From JACTOJ01 sp032335695 (GTDB taxonomy: Bacteria; Bacillota; Clostridia; Clostridiales; Clostridiaceae), in contig NZ_JACTOJ010000009.1 of assembly GCF_032335695.1 (NCBI RefSeq), positions 138,061 to 202,060 on the forward strand: a stretch of DNA of 64,000 nucleotides, written 5' to 3'. The position numbers and the translations under genes were made by a program. Under the pieces are notes generated by a model. It searched no databases. It was not told where the DNA came from and saw only the letters and a list, made by a program, of their open reading frames with translations. Below, one piece after another: positions 18,141 through 26,478 of this stretch. Position 1 is the first letter of the stretch, and each line of letters opens with the position of its first letter.

Positions 18141-18329
18141 ATGAAGGCTGAAGTTGATAAGGATACTTGTATTGGGTGTGGATTGTGTCCATCTGTTTGC
18201 CCGTCTGTTTTTGACATGGGTGACGATGGGAAGGCAGAATCTGTAGTAGATACGGTTCCAAGCGATGATGAAGATTCAGCAAAGGAGGCTGAAAGCAGTT
18301 GTCCTGTAAATGCTATAAGCGTATCTTAG
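18141..18329 (+). CDS. ferredoxin, single [4Fe-4S] cluster
   Basis: A 62-residue electron carrier. Cys10, Cys13, Cys16 and Cys54 (CIGCGLCPSVCP and SSCPVNAI) give one [4Fe-4S] site; Cys20 is extra and could form a disulfide with a cysteine-poor second half, as in other single-cluster ferredoxins. The protein is very acidic (GDDGKAES, SDDEDSAKEAE). GGAGGTG precedes ATG 18141. The gene has its own terminators on both sides. Confidence 0.96.
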   Translation: MKAEVDKDTCIGCGLCPSVCPSVFDMGDDGKAESVVDTVPSDDEDSAKEAESSCPVNAISVS

Positions 18330-18378
18330 CAGGCGTACAATATACTTATTATTGAGCAAATTTTAAAAACATATATTC

Positions 18379-18418
18379 AAAAAGGATTGCATTAAAATAT
18401 TTTAATACAATCCTTTTT
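18379..18418. terminator. bidirectional terminator between ferredoxin and thiT
   Basis: A long AT-rich hairpin: AAAAAGGATTGCATTAAAAT pairs with its downstream partner ending in CCTTTTT (one mismatch). It has A and T tracts on both flanks and so serves both converging genes. Confidence 0.88.
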
Positions 18419-18449
18419 AGTTACAAAGTATAATAATCCTTAGATAAGG

Positions 18450-19079
18450 CTAGTGAGCAGCAGCTAAGCTCTTTGACAACCTTTCTATAGGAAGAACCGC
18501 AATAACAACTAGGGTTATTATCAGCTCAGGCAATAAATAGCTGCCGTTATATGTTAAAGAGTACAGATACACATTTTGTGTTCCGGCATCGCTAGCGAAG
18601 AAGATAACTCCTGATAAAAAGTGGAATATGAATCTTCCGCTTATGGCAGCTATAGGTGCTATAAATTTCTGATTTCTAAAATAACCAGCTAGTCCTAAAC
18701 TCATGTATGCAAAAGGATAATCCAAAAGCAGCTGAGCAGGATGCACAATATATGGATCTATAATAAGATTTAAAAGTCCATATACAAATCCAGAAAGAAA
18801 ACCCACCTCTGGTCCATAAACCAAAGCAAGAAGTATTATAGGAACCATGCTTCCTAAGGTTGTACTTCCTCCAAAGGGTAAGTGTACAAATTTTATAAAG
18901 CTTAAAACTACAGAAAGAGCTAAAGCTATACCTATGTGAGTAATCATTCTAGTAGTAAGCTTTACCTTTCTAAATTTATAAATAGCTACTACAACTATAA
19001 TTATAGCTATTAGGGTAACGATAAAAGCTGGACTTTGGAAAATTGTCTTGAAATTTTCTGCAAAGTTTATTTTTGGCAT
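18450..19079 (-). CDS. thiT: energy-coupled thiamine transporter ThiT (ECF S component)
   Basis: A polytopic membrane protein of 209 residues with about six helices and the family stretch LPFGGSTTLGSMVPIILLALVYGPEVGFLSGFVYG, which forms the thiamine site and the contact to the ECF module. ATG 19079 follows AAAGGAGG; longer frames would run through the terminator hairpin of the riboswitch. A TPP riboswitch with an expression-platform terminator lies directly upstream, which confirms thiamine as the ligand. The shared EcfA/T energising genes are not in the window. Confidence 0.94.
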   Translation of the reverse strand: MPKINFAENFKTIFQSPAFIVTLIAIIIVVVAIYKFRKVKLTTRMITHIGIALALSVVLSFIKFVHLPFGGSTTLGSMVPIILLALVYGPEVGFLSGFVYGLLNLIIDPYIVHPAQLLLDYPFAYMSLGLAGYFRNQKFIAPIAAISGRFIFHFLSGVIFFASDAGTQNVYLYSLTYNGSYLLPELIITLVVIAVLPIERLSKSLAAAH

Positions 19080-19121
19080 AAAAAAACCTCCTTTAATATT
19101 GAGGGTACTGTAGCATTGAAA

Positions 19122-19154
19122 TAAAAAAACTATCATCCTGGCATAGGACAATAG
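19122..19154 (-). terminator. riboswitch-controlled terminator ahead of thiT
   Basis: On the minus strand CTATTGTCC pairs with GGATGATAG (two wobbles) around TATGCCA and is followed by seven U. It lies between the TPP aptamer and the thiT ribosome binding site. Confidence 0.8.
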
Positions 19155-19169
19155 CTAAAATACATTCAA

Positions 19170-19258
19170 TCACTGCTTCCCTACGCTGGTATTAGCCAGA
19201 TCAGGTATAAGGGTTGATAAATAAATTCTTTATCTCTCAGCACTGCGGCACCCCTAGC
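19170..19258 (-). ncRNA. TPP riboswitch (THI element)
   Basis: Read on the minus strand the aptamer shows the conserved blocks in order: GGGGTGCC, GCTGAGAGA, ACCCTTATACCTGATCTGG, CTAATACCAGCGTAGGGA. A terminator hairpin follows. Binding of thiamine pyrophosphate would favour termination and reduce thiT expression. Confidence 0.96.
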
Positions 19259-19293
19259 CATATATTTATTTTACCAATATTATATAACTGCTA

Positions 19294-19470
19294 TTAAAAA
19301 AAGTCAATTAACTTATCGTTCAGAAGTATGTTATTGTCAAAAGGTATATCTACAGTATCTCCAACTTTTACGCTTTCAGGCAGGGAATTTAATGAAATAT
19401 CCATAGTATTTCCATTTTCAAAGGCTATGAAAACATCTGTTAAGCTTTTATCTATAATTTTACCTTTCAT
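19294..19470 (-). CDS. small 58-residue protein, DUF3006-like
   Basis: A short open frame on the minus strand: ATG 19470 is preceded by GAGGTGA at 8-9 bases, and it ends with TAA at 19294. The product starts MKGKIIDKSLTDVFIAF and contains ISLNSLPESVKVGDTVDIPF. That pattern (beta strand, acidic Gly-containing turn, LPxxVKxGDxVDI) resembles the tiny beta-barrel proteins called DUF3006. Codon use is like that of its neighbours. It lies between the TPP riboswitch of thiT and the PadR gene, on the same strand as both. Function unknown. Confidence 0.72.
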   Translation of the reverse strand: MKGKIIDKSLTDVFIAFENGNTMDISLNSLPESVKVGDTVDIPFDNNILLNDKLIDFF

Positions 19471-19528
19471 AATAAAATCACCTCATAGGTATTATTAATC
19501 AAAGTTTTAATTAATATACATGAGGTGA

Positions 19529-19981
19529 TTAACCGTAAAGGTCATTAAATACAATTTTAAAAACTTCTAAAGCTTCTTCTATTTTAGGTTGAAGTAAAGA
19601 TTTTCTATGTTCGTATTCTAGAAGACCAGTTTCAGTTAAAGAATAAATTCTCTGTATCTTCTTATGAGGGTCATCCCAGGCTCCTTTTACAAAATCCTCT
19701 TTTTCGAATTTTTTAAGCAGCGGATATATACCTCCAGTGCTAGGCACCCATAAGCCATGAGTGTGCTCCCCAATCTTATGAGATATATCATTTCCATTTG
19801 TAGGTCCTAAGCTTAGTATATATAGAACATAAAGAGGGAGCAAACCTTTAGTGAAAACCTGACCTACAGAATCTTTTTCTTTTTGAACCTTTCTCAGCTC
19901 AGCTAATTTCTCTTTATATTCTTTGTATAATCTTTTTTCTTCTTCTTTTATTGAATCCTTATCTAAAAATAGATCACTCAT
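19529..19981 (-). CDS. PadR-family transcriptional regulator
   Basis: A winged-helix regulator of 150 residues. After a charged N-terminal helix, the PadR core reads TKGLLPLYVLYILSLGPTNGNDISHKI, with PSTGGIYPLLKKFEKEDFVKG as recognition helix and wing, then a coiled C-terminal dimer helix (LTETGLLEYEHRKSLL). The N-terminal extension of about 45 residues is longer than in PadR itself. The regulated gene is not evident; the divergent partner usual for PadR is missing. Confidence 0.9.
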   Translation of the reverse strand: MSDLFLDKDSIKEEEKRLYKEYKEKLAELRKVQKEKDSVGQVFTKGLLPLYVLYILSLGPTNGNDISHKIGEHTHGLWVPSTGGIYPLLKKFEKEDFVKGAWDDPHKKIQRIYSLTETGLLEYEHRKSLLQPKIEEALEVFKIVFNDLYG

Positions 19982-20067
19982 ATTATAACACCCTTAAAAA
20001 TTATATAATCATGTAAAGAATACCAGAATAATTATATCATATCTTTTCAATAAGGCTCAACAAAAAA

Positions 20068-21084
20068 TCATCCAATTTCCACGGAGGAATCTTTGTTAAT
20101 TATGTGCCACCAAATATTGCCTTTGGGAAGAGATATGATTTTATTTTCATTATTTTTAAAGACTACTTGAGATTTTTCGTCTTTCTTTTCCCAAGTTACG
20201 CTCTCATATTTTTCTCCATTTATGATATAGGCAGTACCAGCACCGATTAAACCCATGTTTAATCTTAAGTCATCTCTTACCTGCATATCAGAAAATTGTA
20301 TTACTATTGTTTTAGCAGTTATAGGAGAATTATTTAGCTTATCTATAGCTTCCTCTCCATCCATGTACTTATAATATAGTCCGTTTTCATAGTGATAAGT
20401 AGTGGTGTAGCTTTTATTAAATCTTATTGAGATGTCATCGGCCTCTAATTCAGAGTTTGAATCCAGCTTACTATTGAAGTTTGTGAAAATTGATGGAGGT
20501 GAAATTTGCTTTTTATCAGCAATCAGCGACCTGATTTTTTCAGAAGAAGTATATAAATTGTGAGGTGCCTTCCTGGATGAATCTCTCCAATAGTAATTTC
20601 CATTATGAAGTTCGTTTAGGCTCATAAGATTTTCCTTTTCAATTCTATCCAATGCCTCCGGGCTTCCTCCGCAGTGAGCGAAAGGAAGAGAATATTGAAG
20701 AGAAAGAGTTATAAAGTAAGGCCTTACGCTTCGTATAGGACCTATTATGCCTGGAGAGCTGGAGTGGAAAAGAGCAAAAAACCTTGTTATGCCTCCTTCT
20801 GCTAATGTTTCATATACTATATCTGCATCTGATAATCCAGATTGAGGCCTAGCAGGCTTTGAGTTTTCTATTATGGCCATGAAAGGAATATTATTGTAAG
20901 CCTCCTTGGAAATATTTTTACCTGTGTAAGGTGATATATAAGATAAGTCCTTACTGACAGCTTTTTCTTTTGTTTTATTTTTAATGCTATCATTATTCAA
21001 TTGAAAAATGCCTGTATAAGCTATTAAGCAAGCAAATAGCAAAAGTGTAAAAGCTATAAAAGTGAATCTAAACTTCTTTATCAT
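20068..21084 (-). CDS. YerB-like DUF3048 protein
   Basis: 338 residues, with an N-terminal hydrophobic segment ending LLLFACLIAYTG; the Cys could be a lipidation site or the segment may simply anchor the protein. The DUF3048 domain follows (SPYTGKNISKEAYNNIPFMAIIENSKPARPQSGLSDADIVYE; FALFHSSSPGIIGPIRSVRP; FAHCGGSPEAL). A C-terminal DUF3048_C part carries WEKKDEKSQVVF and LPKGNIWWHII. It is an extracytoplasmic protein of unknown role, widespread in Firmicutes. Confidence 0.92.
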   Translation of the reverse strand: MIKKFRFTFIAFTLLLFACLIAYTGIFQLNNDSIKNKTKEKAVSKDLSYISPYTGKNISKEAYNNIPFMAIIENSKPARPQSGLSDADIVYETLAEGGITRFFALFHSSSPGIIGPIRSVRPYFITLSLQYSLPFAHCGGSPEALDRIEKENLMSLNELHNGNYYWRDSSRKAPHNLYTSSEKIRSLIADKKQISPPSIFTNFNSKLDSNSELEADDISIRFNKSYTTTYHYENGLYYKYMDGEEAIDKLNNSPITAKTIVIQFSDMQVRDDLRLNMGLIGAGTAYIINGEKYESVTWEKKDEKSQVVFKNNENKIISLPKGNIWWHIINKDSSVEIG

Positions 21085-21203
21085 AGGTGCCCCCTAAAGA
21101 TTTCCTTTTAAAATATAGTCTATTCTAAAACTAAAAAAATATGTATTAATTTCTATGTCAACATTTGAATTCCTATAGAAATCGATAAAAATAGAAGGTA
21201 TTG

Positions 21204-21297
21204 GGATATAGATTGTGTTATTAAATCGTTAAAACTAAATTTTAAATTGATAAAAAAACTTTTAGGAAGTATAATATGATATACAATATATGGTGTA
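21204..21297 (+). promoter_or_regulatory. nrdD promoter with candidate NrdR boxes
   Basis: TTGATA (21247-21252) and TATAAT (21270-21275) are separated by exactly 17 bp. TACAATATATGGTGTA (21282-21297), at the predicted transcription start, resembles the 16-bp NrdR box. A weaker match lies at 21204-21219 (GGATATAGATTGTGTT). Repression by NrdR is inferred from family knowledge. Confidence 0.6.
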
Positions 21298-21311
21298 TGG
21301 AGGTTTTATTA

Positions 21312-23420
21312 ATGCTACATGTTGTGAAAAGGGATGGACGAGAAGCGGATTTTAATTCTTTGAAGATCACTGAAGCTGTCAAGGGAGCGGCTCAGGAGAT
21401 ATCTTTCGAGATTAAAGAAAGCGAAGCTGTGGAATTAACACAGAAAGTAATAAAAAAAATTGAAGATGGAAACATCACAAAAATATCTGTAGAAGATATA
21501 CAAAATATGGTAGAAAAATCCCTAATAGAGAATGGATATAAAGAAATAGGTTTAGCTTACTCTAATTATAGAAAAGAAAGAACTAAGATAAGAGATATAA
21601 AGTCAGATTTAATGAAGGCTATAGGTCAAATTGGAGTAGAGACTGACAGAGATAATGCTAATGTAGGTAATAATTTTAGTTCAAAGCTGCTAAGAATAGC
21701 TAGTGAATCAAATAAATGGCACAATTTAGCATCTATGCCTAAGCATTTAGCTAAAGCACATGAAAATGGAGATATTTATTATCATGATTTAGACAGCTAT
21801 AATTTAACTACTAACTGTCTTCACATACCTACAGGGGAAATACTTCAAAGAGGCTTTAATACAGGCTATGGAACTATAAACAGACCTAAGAGAATAGAGT
21901 CAGCAGCAGAGCTTAGCTGCATATTGCTTCAATCAACTCAAAATGATATGTTTGGCGGCCAAGCACACCCTGATTTTGATAATGACATGGCTTTTTTTGT
22001 TGAGCCTACAAGAGGTGAAATAAGAGCTGAACTGTTAGAGCTTGAAGTAAGTGAAGATAAAATGGATGAATTAGTGGAAAAGAAACTAAGAAAAAATATT
22101 TCTCAGGCTATGCAGGGTATAGTGTATAATCTAAATACTATGCATTCAAGAGCTGGTTCACAGGTACCTTTTTCTTCTATAAATTTAGGAATACCAAAAA
22201 CAAAGGATGCAGCCTTAGTATGCGAATCCTTTTTAATTGAATATGAAAAGGGACTAGGAAAGCATGAGCAGCCTATATTTCCTAATATAATATTTAGAGT
22301 AAAAGAGGGCGTTAATAGAGAGCCGAATGATCCATATTATTATTTATTTGAGTTAGCTTGCAGAGTAGCAGCTAAGAGAATGAACCCTACTTTCATGAAT
22401 ATGGACTCGGATTTTAATAAGGAATATTTTGATAAGGGTGTAATACCAGCTACTATGGGCTGCAGAACTTATATATGCTCAAATATAAATGGTGAACCAG
22501 GAACTAAGGGCAGAGGTAACATAGCTCCAGCTACTATAAATTTGCCTAGAATAGGTATATTAGCAAAAGGCAGTACAGATAAGTTTTTTGAACTTTTGGA
22601 TAATAGATTAGAACTTACTAGAGAAGCGCTTTTACATAGATATAATATACTTAAAAAACTTAAAGTAAGAGATCTGCCCTTTGTAGCAGGACAAGGACTT
22701 ATGAAGGGCAGTGAGAATTTATCCGAGGATGATTCCATAGAACCTATTTTAAAGCAGGGAAGCTGGGCAATAGGGTTTATAGGTCTTGCCGAAACCTTGT
22801 CTGCACTTATTGGGGAGCATCATGGGGAGAGTGCTGAGGCTAGAGAACTCGGTGTAAAAATAATAGAACATATAAGAGAATTTACAGATAGAAAAACTCA
22901 GGAAGACAGGCTTAATTGGAGTACTTATGCAACTCCAGCAGAGGGCTTAAGCGGAAAGTTTATAATCCAGGATAAAAAAATATTTGGAATAATACCTGGA
23001 GTTACAGATAAAGATTACTACACCAATAGCTATCATGTGCCAGTTGGTTATCCTATTTCCATAAAGGATAAAATTGAAATAGAGGCACCTTATCATAAGC
23101 TTTGCAATGCTGGACATATTTCCTATATAGAGCTTGATGATAGACCAGATGGAACTGTTATAAGAGAAATATTAGAATATGCTTATAAGCATACTAATAT
23201 AAGCTATTTGGGTATTAATTTTCATATAAGATACTGTCGTGATTGCGGAACTTACCTTGAAGGCTCACAAATGAAGTGCCCTAAGTGCGGAAGTACAAAT
23301 ATACAAGGAGTATCCAGAGTTACAGGATATTTAAGCTTAGATGAAAGATTCGGACCAGGTAAGTCAGCAGAGAGAGAAGATAGACTTTCGCATATATCAA
23401 ATGTTAAAACTTATGTTTAG
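21312..23420 (+). CDS. nrdD: anaerobic ribonucleoside-triphosphate reductase
   Basis: Oxygen-sensitive class III ribonucleotide reductase making dNTPs. It starts with an ATP-cone (VVKRDGREADFNSLKITEAV), followed by the glycyl-radical barrel with CRTYIC and HNxxxSRAG-type sequences (NLNTMHSRAGSQVPFSSIN). The end carries the zinc-binding CRDCGTY and CPKCGSTN pairs, then the glycyl radical loop RVTGYLS. ATG 21312 is 8 bases after GGAGG; the frame is open further upstream but across the promoter. The activase gene nrdG begins 16 bp downstream. Confidence 0.97.
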   Translation: MLHVVKRDGREADFNSLKITEAVKGAAQEISFEIKESEAVELTQKVIKKIEDGNITKISVEDIQNMVEKSLIENGYKEIGLAYSNYRKERTKIRDIKSDLMKAIGQIGVETDRDNANVGNNFSSKLLRIASESNKWHNLASMPKHLAKAHENGDIYYHDLDSYNLTTNCLHIPTGEILQRGFNTGYGTINRPKRIESAAELSCILLQSTQNDMFGGQAHPDFDNDMAFFVEPTRGEIRAELLELEVSEDKMDELVEKKLRKNISQAMQGIVYNLNTMHSRAGSQVPFSSINLGIPKTKDAALVCESFLIEYEKGLGKHEQPIFPNIIFRVKEGVNREPNDPYYYLFELACRVAAKRMNPTFMNMDSDFNKEYFDKGVIPATMGCRTYICSNINGEPGTKGRGNIAPATINLPRIGILAKGSTDKFFELLDNRLELTREALLHRYNILKKLKVRDLPFVAGQGLMKGSENLSEDDSIEPILKQGSWAIGFIGLAETLSALIGEHHGESAEARELGVKIIEHIREFTDRKTQEDRLNWSTYATPAEGLSGKFIIQDKKIFGIIPGVTDKDYYTNSYHVPVGYPISIKDKIEIEAPYHKLCNAGHISYIELDDRPDGTVIREILEYAYKHTNISYLGINFHIRYCRDCGTYLEGSQMKCPKCGSTNIQGVSRVTGYLSLDERFGPGKSAEREDRLSHISNVKTYV

Positions 23421-23436
23421 CAGAAGGTGATTAACC

Positions 23437-23952
23437 ATGGAAAATCAGCAAAATGTCAGATTAGCAGGCATAGCTTATGAAAGCCTTGTTAATGGACCTG
23501 GAATGAGAAGAGTTCTATTTGCTCAAGGCTGCCCTCATAACTGTAAGGGCTGCTTTAATCAAGATACTCATTCCTTTGAGGGTGGAGCACTCATCAATAT
23601 GGATGAAATAGTTAAAGATATAATAGAGAATCCCTTTGTTAAAGGGGTGACCTTTAGCGGTGGAGATCCTTTAGAGCAGGCAGATAAATTTGCATTTATA
23701 GCTAAAGAATTAAAAAAAGCAAATAAAAACATATGGTGTTATACGGGCTATACTTTTGATTACATACTGGAGCATATAAATGAAAGAAGAGGCTGGAAAG
23801 AGCTTCTTCAATATATAGATGTTTTAGTGGACGGAAGATTTGAGGAGAGTCTAAAGCAGGAAGGTTTGAAATTCAGAGGCTCTTCCAACCAGAGAGTAAT
23901 TGATGTGCAGGAAAGTTTATCACAAAATAAAATAGTATTAATGAAAATATAA
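23437..23952 (+). CDS. nrdG: anaerobic ribonucleotide reductase activating protein
   Basis: Radical-SAM activase that generates the glycyl radical on NrdD. The 171-residue protein has the CPHNCKGC cluster motif (CxxxCxxC), the GGDPLEQ motif for SAM binding, and VDVLVDGRFEESL near the end. AGAAGGTGA precedes ATG 23437. It forms an operon with nrdD and ends at a bidirectional terminator. Confidence 0.97.
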   Translation: MENQQNVRLAGIAYESLVNGPGMRRVLFAQGCPHNCKGCFNQDTHSFEGGALINMDEIVKDIIENPFVKGVTFSGGDPLEQADKFAFIAKELKKANKNIWCYTGYTFDYILEHINERRGWKELLQYIDVLVDGRFEESLKQEGLKFRGSSNQRVIDVQESLSQNKIVLMKI

Positions 23953-23975
23953 AAAGGTGCATTTGCACCTTTTTT
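23951..23975. terminator. bidirectional terminator between nrdG and asnS
   Basis: AAAAAGGTGCA and TGCACCTTTTT form an 11-bp stem with a tiny loop; the two genes converge here. Confidence 0.92.
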
Positions 23976-23989
23976 AATTAACTTTAAAA

Positions 23990-25381
23990 TTAGAAGTCAG
24001 CATTTTTAGGGGTTCTAGGGAATGGTATAACATCTCTTATATTTCCCATTCCGGTGATGTACATGATTATTCTTTCGAAACCAAGTCCAAAACCTGCATG
24101 CTTAGTTCCGCCGTATTTTCTCAATTCAAGATACCACCAATAATCCTCTTTGTTAAGACCTAATTCTGCCATTCTAGCTTCCAAGACTTCCAGTCTTTCC
24201 TCTCTTTGACTTCCTCCGATGATTTCACCTATGCCAGGCACTAGTAAGTCAGTAGCAGCTACAGTCTTATTGTCATCGTTAATTCTCATATAGAAGGCTT
24301 TTATTTCTTTTGGATAGTCTGTAACGAAAACTGGTTTCTTGAAGATTTTTTCTGTTAAATATCTTTCGTGTTCAGTCTGGAGGTCACAGCCCCAATCTAC
24401 AGGATAAGAGAATTCTTCTCCGCATTTTTTAAGAAGCTCTACTGCTTCTGTATAAGAAACCCTAGCAAATTCAGAGTTAACCACGTTGTTAAGTCTTTCT
24501 AAAAGTTCTTTGTCCACGAAGGAATTAAAGAATTCTATCTCTTCAGGAGCATTTTCCAGTACATAATTTATTATGTACTTTATCATCTCTTCAGCCATAT
24601 CCATATCATCGCTTAAATCAGCAAAAGCCATCTCTGGTTCTATCATCCAGAATTCAGCTGCATGCCTTGTAGTGTTTGAATTTTCAGCTCTGAAGGTTGG
24701 TCCGAAAGTATAAACGTTTCTGAAAGCTAAAGCATAAGCTTCTGCTGCTAACTGACCGCTGACAGTAAGATTAGTTTCCTTACCGAAGAAATCCTCAGAA
24801 AAGTTTATAGTGCCATCTTCATTTTTAGGAACATTGTTTAAATCAAAAGTAGAAACTCTAAACATTTCTCCTGCACCTTCGCAGTCGCTTCCGGTTATTA
24901 TTGGAGTGTGAGTATACACAAAGTTTCTTTCTTGAAAAAATTTGTGTATTGCAAAGGCTGCAAGGGATCTAACTCTAAATACTGCTGAGAAAGTGTTACT
25001 TCTTGGTCTTAAATGAGCTATCTCTCTTAAAAATTCAAAGCTGTGTCTCTTCTTTTGAAGAGGATATTCTGGAGTAGATAATCCTTCTATTATTATTTCT
25101 TCAGCTTGAACTTCAAAAGGCTGTTTAGCCTGAGGAGTTGCTACAAGTTTTCCTTTCACAGTTATAGATGAACTTATATTTAGCTTACCTATTTCTTTAA
25201 AATTTTCTAATTTGCTTTCAAATACGATTTGAAGATTCTTAAAAAAGCTTCCATCATTTATTTCTATGAATCCAAAGGCGTTAGAGGAACGAATAGTTCT
25301 CACCCAGCCTGATATAGTAACAGTTTTATCAATGTATTCTTCACTGTTTCTGTATAAATTTTTAATTAGTAACTTTTCCAT
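23990..25381 (-). CDS. asnS: asparaginyl-tRNA synthetase
   Basis: Class IIb enzyme of 463 residues. The N-terminal OB-fold anticodon domain (VTISGWVRTIRSSNAFGFIEINDG) is followed by class II motif 1 (RSLAAFAIHKFFQERNFVYTHTP), motif 2 (FRAENSNTTRHAAEFWMIEPE) and motif 3 (GFGLGFERIIMYITG). The TGSDCEGAGEMF segment distinguishes AsnRS from AspRS. ATG 25381 lies 11 bases after GGAGG; the frame is open to 25399 but that start would overlap the ribosome binding site. No T-box leader is present in the short upstream gap. Confidence 0.96.
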   Translation of the reverse strand: MEKLLIKNLYRNSEEYIDKTVTISGWVRTIRSSNAFGFIEINDGSFFKNLQIVFESKLENFKEIGKLNISSSITVKGKLVATPQAKQPFEVQAEEIIIEGLSTPEYPLQKKRHSFEFLREIAHLRPRSNTFSAVFRVRSLAAFAIHKFFQERNFVYTHTPIITGSDCEGAGEMFRVSTFDLNNVPKNEDGTINFSEDFFGKETNLTVSGQLAAEAYALAFRNVYTFGPTFRAENSNTTRHAAEFWMIEPEMAFADLSDDMDMAEEMIKYIINYVLENAPEEIEFFNSFVDKELLERLNNVVNSEFARVSYTEAVELLKKCGEEFSYPVDWGCDLQTEHERYLTEKIFKKPVFVTDYPKEIKAFYMRINDDNKTVAATDLLVPGIGEIIGGSQREERLEVLEARMAELGLNKEDYWWYLELRKYGGTKHAGFGLGFERIIMYITGMGNIRDVIPFPRTPKNADF

Positions 25382-25541
25382 TATGTAAACTACCTCCATT
25401 TTATATGTTCATAATGATACTAACTTTTTAAGGTTCAGCAATCCTATTAAAAGTATACCTCAAAATATGTAATTATCAAGTTATTTATTGATATTTAGTT
25501 TCATAAAATTAATAGAGATTATTGGTTTGGAGGAATATAAA

Positions 25542-26459
25542 TTGAGCAACATTAATAATATGGGAACTATTTTTTTGAGTATTATATTAGAAGGATTCCC
25601 GTTCTTAATCATAGGAGCAATAGTTTCTTCTATAATTCAAATATTCGTTTCTGATGAAACTATAGCAAAGATATCTGCTAAAAATAAAATAGCAGCTACA
25701 TTTATTATTTCTATAATAGGGATAGTATTTCCTGTATGTGAATGTGGTATAGTGCCTATAGTAAGAAAACTGGTACAAAAGGGAATGTCAGTAGGAACTG
25801 CAGTTACCTTTATGCTGGCAGTGCCTATAGTTAATCCTGTGGTTTTTATGTCTACATATTATGCTTTTATTGGTCATGAAGAAATAGCTTATTTAAGGAT
25901 GATATTGGGTGTAGTATGCTCAATTTTAATAGGAACTATAATAGACAGTATAGCGACTAAGTATCCACTAAAAGAAAAACATATTGTTTGTGATCATGAG
26001 CATGAGCACCATCATCATGAACATATCCATCATCATAAAGAGGGAAGACCTAAATTAAATGAACTTATGTTAGATATAAGTGAAGAATTCTATGAAATAG
26101 GGCGCTATTTTATAATAGGAGCTTTGATTTCCTCTGCACTTCAAACTTTCGTTCCAAGACAAATAGTAGTATCAATAGGACATGGAAATGTATCTTCTAT
26201 TATCATGATGATGAGTTTGGCCTTCTTATTGTCTATTTGTTCAGAAACAGATGCTTTCATAGCCAGAACCTTTTTAAATCAATTTACTAATGGTTCTATT
26301 ATGGCTTTTCTTATATTTGGTCCAATGCTGGATTTAAAAAACACTATAATGCTTTTTGGAAGTTTTAAGGCCTCTTTTGTTTTTAAATTAATATTTGTAA
26401 TTATCTGCATTTGCTTTATAATGGCCTCTTTAGTTACAACCTTAATGCCAAATGTTTAA
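25542..26459 (+). CDS. permease of the DUF318/YcgR family with a His-rich loop
   Basis: About eight membrane helices in 305 residues. The family sequences are VFPVCECGIVPIVRKLVQKGMSVGTAVTFMLAVPIVNPVV in the first half and the repeated CSETDAFIARTF and IFGPMLDLKNTIML in the second. Between them is a cytoplasmic loop with the His/Glu run HEHEHHHHEHIHHHK, suggesting metal binding. TTG 25542 follows GGAGG by 8 bases; an upstream TTG at 25488 lacks a ribosome binding site. It is paired with a TIGR03943 protein like the B. subtilis ycgR-ycgQ pair; a role in metal handling is an inference. Confidence 0.85.
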   Translation: MSNINNMGTIFLSIILEGFPFLIIGAIVSSIIQIFVSDETIAKISAKNKIAATFIISIIGIVFPVCECGIVPIVRKLVQKGMSVGTAVTFMLAVPIVNPVVFMSTYYAFIGHEEIAYLRMILGVVCSILIGTIIDSIATKYPLKEKHIVCDHEHEHHHHEHIHHHKEGRPKLNELMLDISEEFYEIGRYFIIGALISSALQTFVPRQIVVSIGHGNVSSIIMMMSLAFLLSICSETDAFIARTFLNQFTNGSIMAFLIFGPMLDLKNTIMLFGSFKASFVFKLIFVIICICFIMASLVTTLMPNV

Positions 26460-26478
26460 GAAAAGGATGGAAATAAAT

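Noticed and set aside
18141..18329. Two-cluster (2[4Fe-4S]) clostridial ferredoxin
   Set aside because: Only one CxxCxxC motif and a single distant Cys-Pro are present, so one cluster is expected.
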